64,000 nt of DNA from Pseudocercospora fijiensis CIRAD86 (GCF_000340215.1 NW_006921534.1:744001-808000), one strand, 5' to 3'; positions 46,926 to 58,801 are shown, numbered from the stretch's first letter. Made by a program: numbers and translations. The notes: generated by a model not told the origin, from the letters alone.

Positions 46926-49900
46926 GTGCGGCGTAAGACCATCGACATTGTGCTAGCCATTATACGTACTTGTCTTATATCTAGGCCCGATACTAACTAT
47001 AAGGCAAAGGTTATACTAGACCCCGGAAATTCAGTTAGCGCCCTTATTAGCTATCGCCTAGCTAAGCAATTAGACCTCCGACAACTGCCGAGGACTAACC
47101 TACTAACCCTTGCTTAGTTTAATAACGCTCGGCACTTAACCTATAGAGCCTACTATATTCCTATAGTTCTAAAAGACGACCTCGGAAATGAACGCCTACT
47201 AAATTTCACTGCCTACGCGGTAGATATAGACAGCCTCCTATCCGATATTGTTATTAGCAACCCTGTTCTTAAGTACTATGCTATAGTAATAGACCTAGGC
47301 AGTTAACAATAGCGATTTGGAATCGCTAGGAAAGAGGACATTAAACACATTAATGTTAGCGAGTGCCCTAACGATATTAGGGTCCTATTTATTAGCAACC
47401 TAATACTAGCCTCCGCCTTAGCTAATCCGACTGCCGACTTGCTCGGTAGTAATAACGATGAACCTATGCCCCCTAATGATCCTAATTAGCTTGCTCGCAT
47501 ACTAGAGCCCATCCGAGAGACCTATATTAATGTGTTTAAACACTACCTAGTATCGACATTGCCTATATTTAAGGAGACGGATTATAAGATTGATATTATA
47601 GAGGGCAAGGAGGTTCCTTTTAGCCCCCTCTACAACCTTAGTAAGCGAGAGCTTGCTATATTGCGTAAGTACCTAGAGGAAAACCTAGCTAATAGCCGTA
47701 TTCGGTATAGTAATAGCCCTGCCGGTGCACCTATCCTATTCGTACTAAAGAAGGATAGTAGCCTGCGCCTCTATATCGATTATCGTAGGCTTAATGCTAT
47801 TACTATTAAAGATCGCTGTCTACTCCCTCTTATTAATAAGACCCTCGATCGCCTTTCCGGTGCCTACTACTATACTACATTAGACATTAAGGACGCCTAT
47901 TACCGCATTCGTATTCGTAAGGGCGATGAATAGAAGACAGCCTTTCGCACTCGCTATAGCTATTTCGAGTACTTAGTTATGCCATTTAGGCTAGCTAATG
48001 CCCCTGTAACATTCTAGTCCTATATCAATCGGGCCCTTTCGGGCCTATTAGACTATCTCTGTATAGTTTACCTAGATAATATCCTAGTCTATACCCATTT
48101 ACCTAACATTGCAGAGCACTAGGCTATAGTGCGTAAGGTGCTCGACCGCCTGCAGGCCTATAGCCTATATTGCAAGCCTTCTAAATGCACCTTTGCTACT
48201 AAAGAGGTGTCCTTCCTTAGCTTCCTCGTATCGACTAAGGGCGTCAAGGCTAATCCTAACCGGATTAAGACTATTACTAAGTGGCTAATACCTACTAGCA
48301 TTAAGGAACTTTAGTCGTTCCTCGGCTTCGCTAATTTCTATCGTCGCTTTATTAAGGGCTATTTACGGTATATAATGCCTATAACTAAGCTCACTAAAAC
48401 CAAGGCCAACCTAACTAGAGAGTTTAAATGGACTAACAGAGTATAAGCCGCTTTTAACGGCCTAAAGCAACGCTTCACTAATGTCCCCTTATTGTACTAT
48501 TTCGTACTAAGCAAGCAGATCCGAATTGAGACTAACGCTTCACAGTTCGCTGTATCGGCTATTATATTACAGCAATCAGATAATAACTATTACTAGCACC
48601 CGATTACCTTCTTTTTACGAAAGATAATCGATGTAGAACGTCGATATAAGACCTACAAGCAAGAGCTCTTAGCAATCGTAGAAGCCTTCAAGCATTGGCG
48701 CTACTATCTTAATAGTGCTTAGCACACAATTCAGGTCTATACGGACTATAACAACCTCCGTAGCATTACTAAGGTTACTAGGGTTATAGGTCGATAGGCT
48801 AGATAGGCCGTCTACCTCGCCGGGTTTGATTTTAATGTGTTATACCGGCTAGGCGTAAGTAACCCTACCGATAGCCTATCGAGGCGACCTAATTACGATA
48901 GCGAGACCTAATACATCAATTCTTTGTTTCCAACCCTATAGTATAAGATTGCTATAGCCCGTATGTTAATAAGCAAGCGTANNNNNNNNNNNNNNNNNNN
49001 NNNNNNNNNNNNNNNNNNNNNNNNNNNNNNNNNNNNNNNNNNNNNNNNNNNNNNNNNNNNNNNNNNNNNNNNNNNNNNNNNNNNNNNNNNNNNNNNNNNN
49101 NNNNNNNNNNNNNNNNATAGCGAGGCTGCTAGTGCTATTAAATGTATACAATGCGTACCTCGTTTAATAGCGAGGGTGCTATTAAATGACCTTACAAATA
49201 GGGATAGTCAATCGTTTATAGATAAGCTGTTACGTGCTTAGTAGAGGGACGCCTTTGCTATCGAGCGTATTAATAAGCTTGTAAGTAGACGGGCGACTCG
49301 ATCTAGTAAGAGTAACAGTTAGTCGATCGACGATAAGGGTTACTTAAAGTTCAAGGGTAGGTACTATGTCCCCGCTAAACAATCGATTAGATAAGAGCTT
49401 TTGAAGAGGCACTATAATAGTGAACTCGCTAGTCACTATAGCATAGAGAGGTCGTACGAGTTACTATCGCGCATATACTACTAGCTAAATAGTAAGCGGC
49501 ATATAAAGGAGTATATACAGACCTATATAGTATACTAGCGAGTTAAAGCACTAAAGCACTTACTATTTGGCGAGTTGTCTTTACTCCCTATTCCAAAGAA
49601 GCCTTTTATAGAGCTTATAATAGACTTCATTATAGGTCTTCCCCCTACTAAGCGAAGGGGAAGTAAAGACGTCTTTAACGCTATACTAGTTATTGTAGAC
49701 CGATTTACTAAGGGTGCTCGTTACATTCCTGCTCGAAAGGATTAGACTGCTATTAATATAGCTAAAGCCCTATAGAACAACATCTTCTACAGCCATTAGG
49801 GGACCCCTAAGGGGATAGTCTCCGATAGGGGCTCGACATTCATATCGCACTATTAGAGCGAATTATGCCTATAGCTAAGACTAAAGCATCGGCTATTAAT

Positions 49901-50756
49901 AGCCTTCTATCTATAGACTGACGGTTAGATAGAGAGGCAAAATGCTACGCTATAGTAGTACCTACGTAGCTATATTAATAAAGACCCTAATAGATAGGTT
50001 GACCTTCTATAACTAGCCGAATTCGTATACAACAACAGTGTGCATTTATTAACTAAGGTCTCACCCTATATAGCTATAATAGGCCAGAACGCTGCTATGC
50101 TATAAGACCCCCTATCGCTCGAGGCCGAGCGTAAGGAAAGGGAAGCGCGTTAAGTACCCGAAACACTAGCGGCTATTAAGAGGGTTTAGAAGATACGAGA
50201 AATCTATACTAAGATAGCCGAGAAGTTGATAAAGGCTTAAGAGTACTAAAAGACCTACTACGACAAGCACTATACGCTAAGGACCTTCAAACAAGGCGAC
50301 ATAGTTATACTAAGCACTAAGAACCTCTGTATCCGCAAGTACCTATTACCTAACGGCAAAACAAGGCCTAAGCTCGCACTAAGATACATTAGTCCATTCC
50401 GCATTCGAGAAGTTAAGGGCTCCTCCGTATAGGCCTATTAGTTGTAGCTTCCTCCTTATTATACTATCTATAACACCTTCTATATATCCCTCCTTAAGCT
50501 ATATTACCTACGCGAGGGGGATAAAGCCCCTACTAAATACGAAGACATACTAGCGGATAGTAAAGAGCTGTAGTCTATAGAACGTATTCTAAAGCACCGG
50601 ACTAGGTAAGGCAAGAAGGAGTACCTATTAAGATAGCAAGGCTATTTACCTAAATAGGACTTATAGGAAGCTAAAGGTTCCTTTAAGGATATAACTGAGT
50701 TGTTAGATAAGTATTGGACTAGTATAAAGAACAAGAAGAAGGCTAAGGGCCTATAA
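46926..50756 (+). pseudogene. pol of copy D
   Basis: Order: protease (LDPGNSVSAL at about 47018), reverse transcriptase (open at 47532-47933; box YLDN at 48069-48080), RNase H (ends about 48900), zinc-binding and catalytic integrase (IDFIIGL near 49620, VSDRGS near 49821, TDG.TERQN near 49918) and chromodomain (SIERILKHRTR, KKEYLLRWQGY, 50573-50650). It ends at TAA 50754-50756. Several Trp codons survive as TGG (for example KW near 48280), showing lighter RIP. An N gap removes the RNase H/integrase linker. Confidence 0.87.
48982..49116. other. Assembly gap (135 N)
   Basis: A run of N between RNase H and integrase of copy D. Frames drawn across it are not meaningful. Confidence 1.
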
Positions 50757-51970
50757 TGTCGCCTAGGAACAATGCTACCCCTAGGGTGCTATTAGCTAAC
50801 CAATTAGAGACAAGCAATTGTTAGCAATAAAGGACAATAAGACTACACTAGGCGCGCTACGACGCGTTAATCAATTAATCGTATGCTCTTTTAAGGGCCC
50901 CACCTCTTTACTAATGCGCCCTATAAGGCCCTTCTCCTAGTATTTAAGTCCCCCTCTTGTTCCTTTATTCTGTTAAGACCTAAGGCCTAGGCGGTCGATA
51001 GAGGCGGCGCGCGCGCGTAGGCAAATAGTGTTAGTAATGATAATAGTGACGACGGCGTTACGCTTGCGCTAAAGGGCGATACGGCCGGCGCGACTATGTT
51101 AGTAACGGTATTGCGGAGTGTGTTGTTAGTCGAAGAAGGAAATTAGAAGAAGGTGAAGTTGGTGCTAAGACGACTAGCGCTGCTATTATCAACATTACTT
51201 ACTATTGTTACTGCGCCTATAGACACAACCTCACCTATACTACGAGCCTAAGGCACCTTAATCAAACTTTAATCAAAACTTTGAGGTTAAGTTAAAACTT
51301 TAAGCCGCCTAAAAGATTGAGCGACTAATAGACTAACTAAGGGCAAAACTATAGAGCTAAGCTAGCCGGGGTCGATCTTGCGGACAATAGGTTACTCCTT
51401 AATCTATCTAACCCTTTAAGCGAGGCGAACCTCTACTACTATACTTATAATAGCCTTTACCTATAGAAACTAGACGAGCTGTGTTTTTTAAAAAGATAAG
51501 ATAAGATTAACACTTAAAGGCTACTAAACCTAGCTAATTAGGGCTAGCGAAACTACGAACAATAAGAATAATAACCCTCGGAAGCGAACAAACCCTCGGA
51601 AGCGGACATTGCTAGGTCTTTTAAGAGTAGACGCAAAGAACTCGATACGACATTACTTAGAACGGAGGTAGGGCTACAATACCTCGTACGTCTACCTATT
51701 ATAGTAGGGAAGACGCGCTCGTATTGTAATTGTTCGAAGGCCTCTAATTCTTATAGATATATATCACTTTATAGTTTATTATATATAGAGATAGCGCAGT
51801 TAGAGTTGCATATTGTGTTATTAGAGGTAAGGTTTAATATAGTTATATAATCGGTGGTTGCGTGTTTAATTTAGCGCGGATTAAGCAGCTTATTAGATCT
51901 GCTAAGTCAGCAGCGATAGAGATTGGAATAAGACCGGCTACGAGGGCGTAGCCTTTAGAAGGGAAGCGTG

Positions 51971-52166
51971 TATTAGGGCCAAAGAGGCTATACGTAATTG
52001 GCATGTAATTAGGCCGAGTGAAGCTAGGGTCTCAGTGCCTTAGGCAGGGCTTGGCGCTTAGCGTTAGGCTAACTCTCCTGCCTTCCTCCCTCTCCTCCTA
52101 GATCCTTATCGAATACTACCTATACCTACTACTACCCTATCTACCTACTAACATACCCTTCTTACA
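51971..52166 (+). repeat. 3' LTR of copy D
   Basis: 196 bp, start TATTAGG, end CTTACA, followed by ctatt. Differences from the 5' LTR are nearly all transitions. Confidence 0.92.
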
Positions 52167-52862
52167 CTATTCTATTAATTCCTCGAGGAGGACTTTTAGG
52201 GCGTTGTTTGCTAACCGAATATCTATATATCTTAGGTCGTAGCAATGTAGGTCGTTACTAATCGCTAAAGGGTCGCTTCTATAGCGGCGGATACTAATTT
52301 CGTATAGATTAGTCGCTCTACTCTAATAATGCGATATAACGACTACTATAGCGTTATACGGCTCTTTATTATATTCCGCCTTGCGAATGCCCTCTCCTAG
52401 CAACCTATTCCGCTACTAATCGCGCCTATAACGATAATACTAGTGCGACCGCTGCTCTAACCGATCCTTCGTTCTTAGCGACTTTAACTCCTTATATACG
52501 TTACTTATATAGCCCTTTAGCACCTCGAAGCGCTTAGGCTCGAACGTTAATCTATACGAAGGGATATTAAATAGTTACTCTTAGAGGTCGATAATATCGT
52601 ATAGTATACGGTCTAGCCTAAATAGCGGCACTAGTTTAGTTAATATAGGCGGCATAGTAACAATAGTAAACTAATTGTGCTATTTAAACTATTAGAAAGA
52701 GCTTAATCTACTATATATAAGAAATAGCGATAGAGATAAGGTTAGAATCGGAGGTATAACCGAGAAGGTTAACCTAGTACTAGAATAGGAAAAGCACCGT
52801 CGATTACTAGGCGAACTATACTAAGTTAGTAGATAACGCCCTCCGGAAGTAAACCACTGTTG

Positions 52863-53638
52863 CAAACAGTAGTACGCTAAATTTCCTAACATACAAGAAT
52901 TGCTCGCGAAGATCCTAGCTTCGGCTGTGCGGTATTCTATATGTAATGTACATGGAGAAAACTTATTACGTGGATTGTCAAGGGAAGGGAAGGGAAGATG
53001 TGGCGCAGCGGAAAGTCTTTTGATGCTGGTACCGATGTTGCGAGGCTTGACTCATCAGCTATGTGAGTGCTCGGCGTTGATGGGCTGACAAGGCGGTTTT
53101 CCGTCGTGCAAGTGGTCGGAGTTCGCGATGGTGGAGATGGCAGAGCTTGGGCGGTCTGCATGATAGAATACTAGACAGGCGAGATTTGTACCAGACAGGC
53201 CGCTCAGCCTGGCAGTCTTTCTGCTGACGGTCCCGGGGCCCTGCCGTCTCGCTCCAAGTGAGAATGATAATCACAGAGAAATCTGCGAATCATTACGAGT
53301 GAAGTTCCTCAGAGGGAAATATCGAAACGTCCTCTGATCGCGCTGGCAATCGTGCTGCGGGTGTGGGTGGATGCGTGGATGCGTGGAGGGCGACAGACGG
53401 CCTTGAATTAATGGTGTTGAGATTGATGGGGTCCTGCAAGACTGCAAGTCTGTGACAGTTTCGAGCACATGTGAGAATTGAATGAGCTCTTGCTGAATGA
53501 CAGCGGACAATTCACTGCAGGTTCTGGACCAATTGGCCAACATTGCACCAAAGCCAAAAAGTTCATCACTCACATGACACAGCATGCAGATTAGCCGTTG
53601 CGCAGGGCAAAGGTCTGGAATCAATTTGATCTATCTTA
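52863..53638. other. Intergenic stretch downstream of the A-domain protein gene
   Basis: Normal composition with several short open frames but none with a domain or codon pattern I trust. It probably includes the 3' untranslated region of the minus-strand gene that follows. Confidence 0.45.
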
Positions 53639-55909
53639 TCATGGTGCTGTCTCGCTGTAAGCCGGAAGCTCTTCCATCTGCTCAAACTCTTGCATCGAAA
53701 TCTCATAGCCCAAATGCCGCTTCAAAAGCTCATGCGTAACAAATCGTTCAGGGCAGTTTCCCTGCGCATCGACAAAGCTGACATGATGATTGACATCACT
53801 GATTCTTTGCAGCTCATTCGCATGTCGATGATGATGTGGACATCCATCCACTCCAATCAAGAAGATTGTAACATGCGCCCACGAAATCCCGAGCAGATCC
53901 AACTCGAATTCATCCATATCTGTCGCCTCGCCATCAAGGAGCAGCAGTAGCCTAAGCATGGGAGTCTCAGGTCCAGCTTGCCAACCAAAGACAGGATGAT
54001 GAGTTGCCGATTCGGAATGCTTCTGGAAATGAAGCTCTTTGGCTTTCTGCCATCCTGTCATCACCCGTGTGCCGCCACCCAGACCGACGTTCCTCCACGT
54101 TGTGTCAAAATTGCGGTGGTTGATAGTGCCGACGTACTTCGCGCTGTTCGCAAACGTCACAAGATCATAGCCCTGGAACTGATGGTCGTGGTTCTCCATT
54201 GCGTCCGTGAAGCGACGGATGATGGCCTTTGCTACATCCTTGTTCCTCGGCTGAGTCGAGCGCTCCCAACCTGTTACCAGGTATTGGTTGTAGACTGGTC
54301 GTACAGGGTCGAAGTCCATCGATCCCGACACATCGAGCAAAATCATGGTATCATCGGTCGCTGTTTCGGGTCGGTCGTAGGCACGGAACGGAGACGGCAT
54401 GACCTGCTTCGAGTATCCAGCAGACGTGTGCTGCACATGACACTGATCAGTGGCAGAATAGTAGTCTGGAGGTGGTTCAACTGCCTTCGCCATCCTGTCT
54501 CGCGCCATGTTCATTTCTGAAATTTGGTCAGGTTTCATTCTCATTCCGACGCTCCCTTCGCGATGGTTGAGCACCCAATACAAACGCTCCTCAGCGGTGT
54601 CTTCGTACCCTCGCCACGCTGGTGTGATGCCTCGCCACCCTGCTGCAGCTTCTATGCTGAACTTGAGAGGATTCGATGCTTGGTTGGCCCACGCGACCGG
54701 AATAGGTTCGAAATAGCCCGCGCGAAGGAGATGCAAGTATTGAAGTGGACAATGTGCTCTGAGATTGGCAACCTTTGATGCCATTCCGATGTGTTGCTGA
54801 TAGGACTCGACTAGCCATCTAGTCTGATCGTCTTGCCATCGTCCTGCCTCCTCTGCCAGGATAGCCTCACGGAGCTCGTTGCCTTTGCCAACGGCTTTGG
54901 CAACTTTGCTAACCGCACGCTCCTCGGAAGTTTTAAAGCCTATTGATTTCCGGAAGGATGCCAATTTTGAGGTCTCTGCTTGTCTCGGAGTATTGCTTGA
55001 ACTTGCAATACTGTTCCGTTTCTGATCTGAGAGCTTCATCGTGTCCATAGCTCTGACAAAGGAATCGTCCGCACTCTCCCAAATGGAATGCTTTGGCTCG
55101 TTATCGTCGACATTTTTCTGGGCCTCTCTGTTCAGCGAATTGTTTAGGTCAATGGTCTGGTGAACAAATCGAGCATGATAGCGTGGATCTGGCCTTGAAA
55201 AGCCCCATGGATTCATGTTGTAGTAGCCGTAGGGCGAAGTGATCCTCCACATGTAGAGGTTCCCACTGAAAAGCATTGACCGCCCGTTGTAATTGTTGTC
55301 ATCGTAAGCCTTCTCGCCGGGGTACATAACGGCTTTCGACCACTGTTTCTGAACACCATAGCGTTGGTACTTGAGACGCTTGTAGTAATGGATTGGACAA
55401 CTGCAAGGATAATCGGTATCGTGCTCCGGCTCAATCTCGCTGTTGTATATGTTGTACTGATATTGAAGGTTCTGGAGTGCTTGTTGCATTTCCTGTTCGT
55501 CCCGAGCTCGCAACCTGGCTGCATCAATGACAATGTTCAAATGTTGTCGATGCGAAGGTCCTGAGGAGTAAGCGGGTGGTGCAATGTCCTTTGCCTTGAC
55601 ATCTCCGCCCTTTTCAGCATGCCCACTACTAACGCTTCGACTGGAGCGCCCCGGATTGGATTGATCCAGAGTGTCGGCCGCTTTGCTCGTCACTGTATTG
55701 GCTGTCCCTGCTCGTCTTTCGTTGAATGAGACAGCAAACCGCTTCGAATCATCTGTATCGCCAAGCAGATTCACGAGATGAGAAGCAGCTGCTGGGTCAG
55801 AAAGGGTGTTAGTATATTCTATGATTTGCTTCAACTCATCATCATCCAAGGTCAGCAGCGCTTTAAGCTCAGGCACAGCCCAGGCCTGGAGTGCTTGATC
55901 CGAACTCAT
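53639..55909 (-). CDS. Large von Willebrand factor A-domain protein, intronless
   Basis: 756 aa, no signal peptide and no membrane segment, so probably intracellular. The C-terminal third is a von Willebrand A domain with an intact metal-ion site: DVSGSMD at about residue 525, the GGGTRV threonine, and LLDGEATDMDEF at about 658. This suggests divalent-cation-dependent protein binding. The middle has a small Cys motif (DYPCSCPIHYY, about 168) and Tyr/Asn/Gly-rich sequence. The first ~65 residues (LLTLDDDELKQIIEYTNTLS, then LVNLLGDTDD and SFNERR) resemble the N-terminal helical domain of fungal Rqt4/TRIP4-type ribosome-quality-control factors. That link is my inference. Function unknown. The start ATG 55909 gives the full N-terminal domain. 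The gene is 387 bp downstream of the symporter gene on the same strand, each presumably with its own promoter. Confidence 0.85.
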   Translation of the reverse strand: MSSDQALQAWAVPELKALLTLDDDELKQIIEYTNTLSDPAAASHLVNLLGDTDDSKRFAVSFNERRAGTANTVTSKAADTLDQSNPGRSSRSVSSGHAEKGGDVKAKDIAPPAYSSGPSHRQHLNIVIDAARLRARDEQEMQQALQNLQYQYNIYNSEIEPEHDTDYPCSCPIHYYKRLKYQRYGVQKQWSKAVMYPGEKAYDDNNYNGRSMLFSGNLYMWRITSPYGYYNMNPWGFSRPDPRYHARFVHQTIDLNNSLNREAQKNVDDNEPKHSIWESADDSFVRAMDTMKLSDQKRNSIASSSNTPRQAETSKLASFRKSIGFKTSEERAVSKVAKAVGKGNELREAILAEEAGRWQDDQTRWLVESYQQHIGMASKVANLRAHCPLQYLHLLRAGYFEPIPVAWANQASNPLKFSIEAAAGWRGITPAWRGYEDTAEERLYWVLNHREGSVGMRMKPDQISEMNMARDRMAKAVEPPPDYYSATDQCHVQHTSAGYSKQVMPSPFRAYDRPETATDDTMILLDVSGSMDFDPVRPVYNQYLVTGWERSTQPRNKDVAKAIIRRFTDAMENHDHQFQGYDLVTFANSAKYVGTINHRNFDTTWRNVGLGGGTRVMTGWQKAKELHFQKHSESATHHPVFGWQAGPETPMLRLLLLLDGEATDMDEFELDLLGISWAHVTIFLIGVDGCPHHHRHANELQRISDVNHHVSFVDAQGNCPERFVTHELLKRHLGYEISMQEFEQMEELPAYSETAP

Positions 55910-56296
55910 GCTTGAGCATGCTCAGCCCCAAGCGACTTGAGGGGCGGCTCTCTATATAATGACAGATACTTGAGCGATTTGCGGGACTTCTGCAAATGAT
56001 CAGGCATAGCAGGTGGTATGGAGTGTGGCAATGCTACATGTATGTGCCGTGAAGCCGCGAGTCCCGTGGCCATGCCCGCGTCATCAGCCCTGCTGAATCT
56101 GGAAGATCGAAACTCAAACAGAGGGGACAAGCTTTGCGTGGCACGTGAACAAATGAATGTACATGTCTGCAGGTGAGCTGCTGAGAAAGTTTTCGCAACA
56201 AATCCTTGTTTATGGCGTGCAAAATGCGAACTTGAGCGGCTCTCGGGTTCTCGCCTCTCTGAACCGCTCGGACTCCAGTGATTCAACTTCCAGAAT
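55910..56296 (-). other. Spacer between symporter and A-domain protein genes
   Basis: 387 bp holding the 3' untranslated region of the symporter gene and the promoter of the A-domain protein gene. Open frames here are chance overlaps. Confidence 0.5.
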
Positions 56297-58492
56297 CTAG
56301 AAGAATTTTCCGTCGACGTGAACATCGCTCTTCGGTCTGTAGACGATTCCTGCTGCATGCCCAGAACCATCAACGCTTCGCGATTCTTCTGGCTCAAATG
56401 CAGCATCGGGGGCTTCAGGTCGATCGAAAGCTGTGAAACGATGACCTCGGGACTTGGCTATAGCCCATTGCAGCCAAATCCTGCCAAGAAACGCAGCAAG
56501 GGAGAACAAAAGCCCTCCGATTGGAGCTGCAACAAAGGCCCCGAAGGCAGACCAGTCTTCGGCATATAAGCCCTCGGTCAGAATGAGGAGATTGCCTGCT
56601 CTTGATGCGTCGCCGTTGTAGTAGACTAGGCCGAAGAGGAACACAGAAAGAATCCCACCAATGCCGCCAACAACAACTTCAAAGCCACGCCAGAAATATG
56701 CTTTCGAGCTCAACCCGATGAGTAGGCTGGGGATCAAAGACGCACTGATAATGTCCGAGACTAGGTAGATCTGCAGCACAGAAGGACTTCTGAGCGCTAC
56801 GACAACCGTTGGGATGATGAGGACCACCACGATGAGTCGAATCCACCAGATGTTGAGCTTGTTGCGGAAGAAGTCGTTGGAGCCGGTCGAAATGAGTGCT
56901 GACTGCAGAGAGTCAAACGCCGAAATCGAGAGCGTAACGACCATGACCAAGATACTGCGAACAACATTAGCTCTAGTGAGACAGGAGCGCCATGGATTGG
57001 TAGAACCCACATGCCGACCACCCATGCAGGCAGTGTCTTCAGGAGGGTGAACAGCTCAATGCCAGTGGCTACAGGAGGCACTCCAAGCACACCACTCCAG
57101 CCAGCAATGAGGCCCGAAACACCCACCAGCGTAGTAATAAGCGCGACAGCAACAGCAGCTATGCTGACGCCGATGTATAGGTCTTTGTCCGTCTTAGCCG
57201 CAAATGCACGCAGCCAGAAACCAGACAAGAAGAAATCGTTGGTCAAGATAGCCACGGGCAGAATGTACAGCAGTTGCCAGCCCAATAGGTTGGCTTCCAA
57301 GTAGCCAGAGACTGGGATGAGTGAGGTGTCAATGTCGACAGTCACTGCTATCGTAATGACGCCCACAATCAGGAAAAGCAGTACCATCGCGCCCTGGATG
57401 TTGTCTGTGACGAATGAAACGCGGAAGCCCCCAGCAGCTGTGTAAATGGTGGTGACTGCACATTGTACGATGACTGCAGGCAGGCCATTCATGCCTGTAA
57501 GCAGTTTGATAACTTGCTGAAGGGCGGAAAGTTCTGCAACCATGTAAAGCCAGATGGTAGCACAGCTATGACATATCAGCGAGAAAGTTCATCATCAATG
57601 CCGCTAAAGACAAACCTGAAAAAGCTAAGGTATAGGGACGTGATCGTTCCATATCGTTGTCGGGTCCATTGTGTCAACACAAATCCGTCCGGGCACTTTC
57701 TCCTGATGATAGGTCCCAGAGCCGCAAAGATAAGCAATGGCAGACCTGAAGACAGTGCATACACTAAAAGACCATGCAGTCCGGCAAGCGCAGCAATGTT
57801 AGGATACGTGAACAATATGCCCGAGCCCAAGGCTATGCTGTTGTCAGCTCTGCGAATATATGAAGGGGAAGAGGGAGCAGAAGCGGCAGCACTTTCTCAC
57901 GCAAGCATTATCTTGATCGAGTCATAGCGGTCCTTCTCAGCTTCGTGCAACAGTCTGTCAAGCCTCTGCTTTGCAGAAGTTGCAGAGCTTTGCACTCGGC
58001 GCCCGCAGTGCTGCACATCACTCTCTCGACGACAGATCCAACGACCATGGTCGAGAGAGCGATGTCATGAAATGCATGCGTACGAACCTTAGTATTGCTT
58101 GGAATCTCTTCATGGGCGCTTTCACAGTTCCTGTCGTCTGCCGCTGCTATGGATGATGCTTGATGCATCAAGCCCGAACTCACCAGATGCTATGAAGTTC
58201 AAGGCGAGTGGAAAGGCTAGATGCAATTAGCACGAGCATTCAAGTGGTTCCTCCGATGCGGTTTTGATCGTGGCTGTTTCATGTATACCCTTTTGTGTCC
58301 TGTTTGCCGAGAGCCATTCTCCTGCAGATTGGCCTCGCAACCTCCATGCTATAAAGAGGCCGAAAACACTGAGGCGAAAAGTCAGTGGCAATTGGCGGGA
58401 ACGAAGCCTTCGCTTTCGGAATTTTCTCACAGAAATGCCACATAGGAGCAATAGATCAAGGCATTCGATGCCGGATGCGAAGGTTGTCCCAT
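56297..58492 (-). CDS. Sodium/solute symporter family transporter, six exons
   Basis: Multi-pass plasma-membrane transporter of the sodium:solute symporter family (the group containing Dur3-type urea permeases); substrate unknown. Exons: 58492-58431, 58368-58289, 58216-58184, 57832-57616, 57565-57011, 56954-56297, giving 1605 nt and 534 aa. Every junction keeps phase and restores conserved sequence: FLVFGLFIAWRLRG, NRTQKAFPLALNF, IASALGSGILFTYPNIA, LSFFSCATIWLYMVAELS and PAWVVGIILVMVVTLS. Introns are 62, 72, 351, 50 and 56 nt, with GT donors and CAG or TAG acceptors. About a dozen hydrophobic segments follow, including the core GYLEANLLGWQLLYILPVAI and SAFDSLQSALISTGSNDFFR. The tail is hydrophilic. 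The third intron is far longer than the rest and has its own hairpin. Start ATG 58492-58490 is chosen because it leads straight into the first membrane helix. Confidence 0.85.
57833..58183 (-). other. Unusually long (351-nt) intron of the symporter gene
   Basis: Donor GTGAGT at 58183, acceptor CATAG at 57833. Inside is a perfect 10-bp inverted repeat (CTCTCTCGAC/GTCGAGAGAG, 58020-58058) whose right arm overlaps the 12-bp palindrome CGACCATGGTCG. An open frame of 91 codons within it has no recognisable domain. Confidence 0.65.
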
Positions 58493-58690
58493 ACTGTCGG
58501 TGCGCAAGTATCCACCACACTCGCGTTGTGCAAGGGTGGAGCGTGCAGGAATCCGAAAAGTGAAGCGGAGATCTTTCAAGATAAACTTCTCCGCCAAGGG
58601 TCTACTGTGGAACCCTTCCAACTTGTCAGTACGGTCCGCAGAGCCGCCTCCTCTCTTGAGCCGTATAGGGGTAGGCAATAGGGGCACTTT
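58493..58690. other. Promoter region of the symporter gene, at the RIP border
   Basis: Less than 200 bp of normal DNA separates the symporter start from the RIP block that begins near 58690. The promoter is therefore directly against transposon DNA, or has been partly replaced by it. Confidence 0.5.
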
Positions 58691-58801
58691 TACGTAGTTT
58701 TTATCGTGTTTCTTCCTAACTGTCGTCGTCGAATAGAGGATAATCGTGTATTCGAGCCCCGTACGCGTATTCTAACTATTTCCGAGTACTATACTATAAT
58801 A

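Larger units (their letters stand above)
45083..52166 (+). mobile_element. Ty3/Gypsy chromodomain retrotransposon, copy D
   Basis: LTRs at 45083-45278 and 51971-52166 (196 bp each), duplication ctatt on both sides (45078-45082, 52167-52171). 7084 bp with a 135-N gap. It keeps more CA, TG and TGG than copies A-C, so it is the least RIP-mutated and probably youngest copy. It sits within a MULE transposase gene. Confidence 0.95.
42510..52655 (-). pseudogene. MULE transposase (Hop-like), RIP-broken and disrupted by copy D
   Basis: On the minus strand it starts at about 52655 (MPPILTKL), runs to the D insertion site (LLEELIE, then a TAG for Trp, then RAFNVAKVLDF after D is removed) and continues from 45077 downward. 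Recognisable MULE features: LFLLDATYKT with IYVRNALG (about 44590-44510), IVDDSAL (about 44390), a CxxH-type segment near 44280 and TSPLEGYYYAIKY (about 44030). A basic, Pro-rich tail and a long Ser run (about 44725-44690, a CTA/TAC microsatellite) are also present. Many TAG/TAA stops are explained by RIP. It is clearly a different family from the 35217 element. Confidence 0.78.
42249..52801 (-). mobile_element. Second MULE (Hop-like), split by retrotransposon copy D
   Basis: The parts 42249-45082 and 52172-52801 form one element of about 3.46 kb once copy D and one target copy are removed. A 10-bp direct repeat, gattactagg (42239-42248 and 52802-52811), brackets it and fits a MULE duplication. 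I saw no convincing terminal inverted repeats, so the outer limits are tentative. It encodes a MULE transposase on the minus strand. Confidence 0.65.

Noticed and set aside
53690..54520. Plus-strand frames opposite the A-domain gene
   Set aside because: Antisense shadows; the minus-strand frame has an intact domain across the same bases.
57908..58183. 91-codon minus-strand frame
   Set aside because: It lies within the symporter's third intron and has no recognisable domain.
58227..58520. 97-codon frame at the symporter 5' end beginning with GTG
   Set aside because: It runs through two introns; splicing from ATG 58492 gives the conserved N-terminus.
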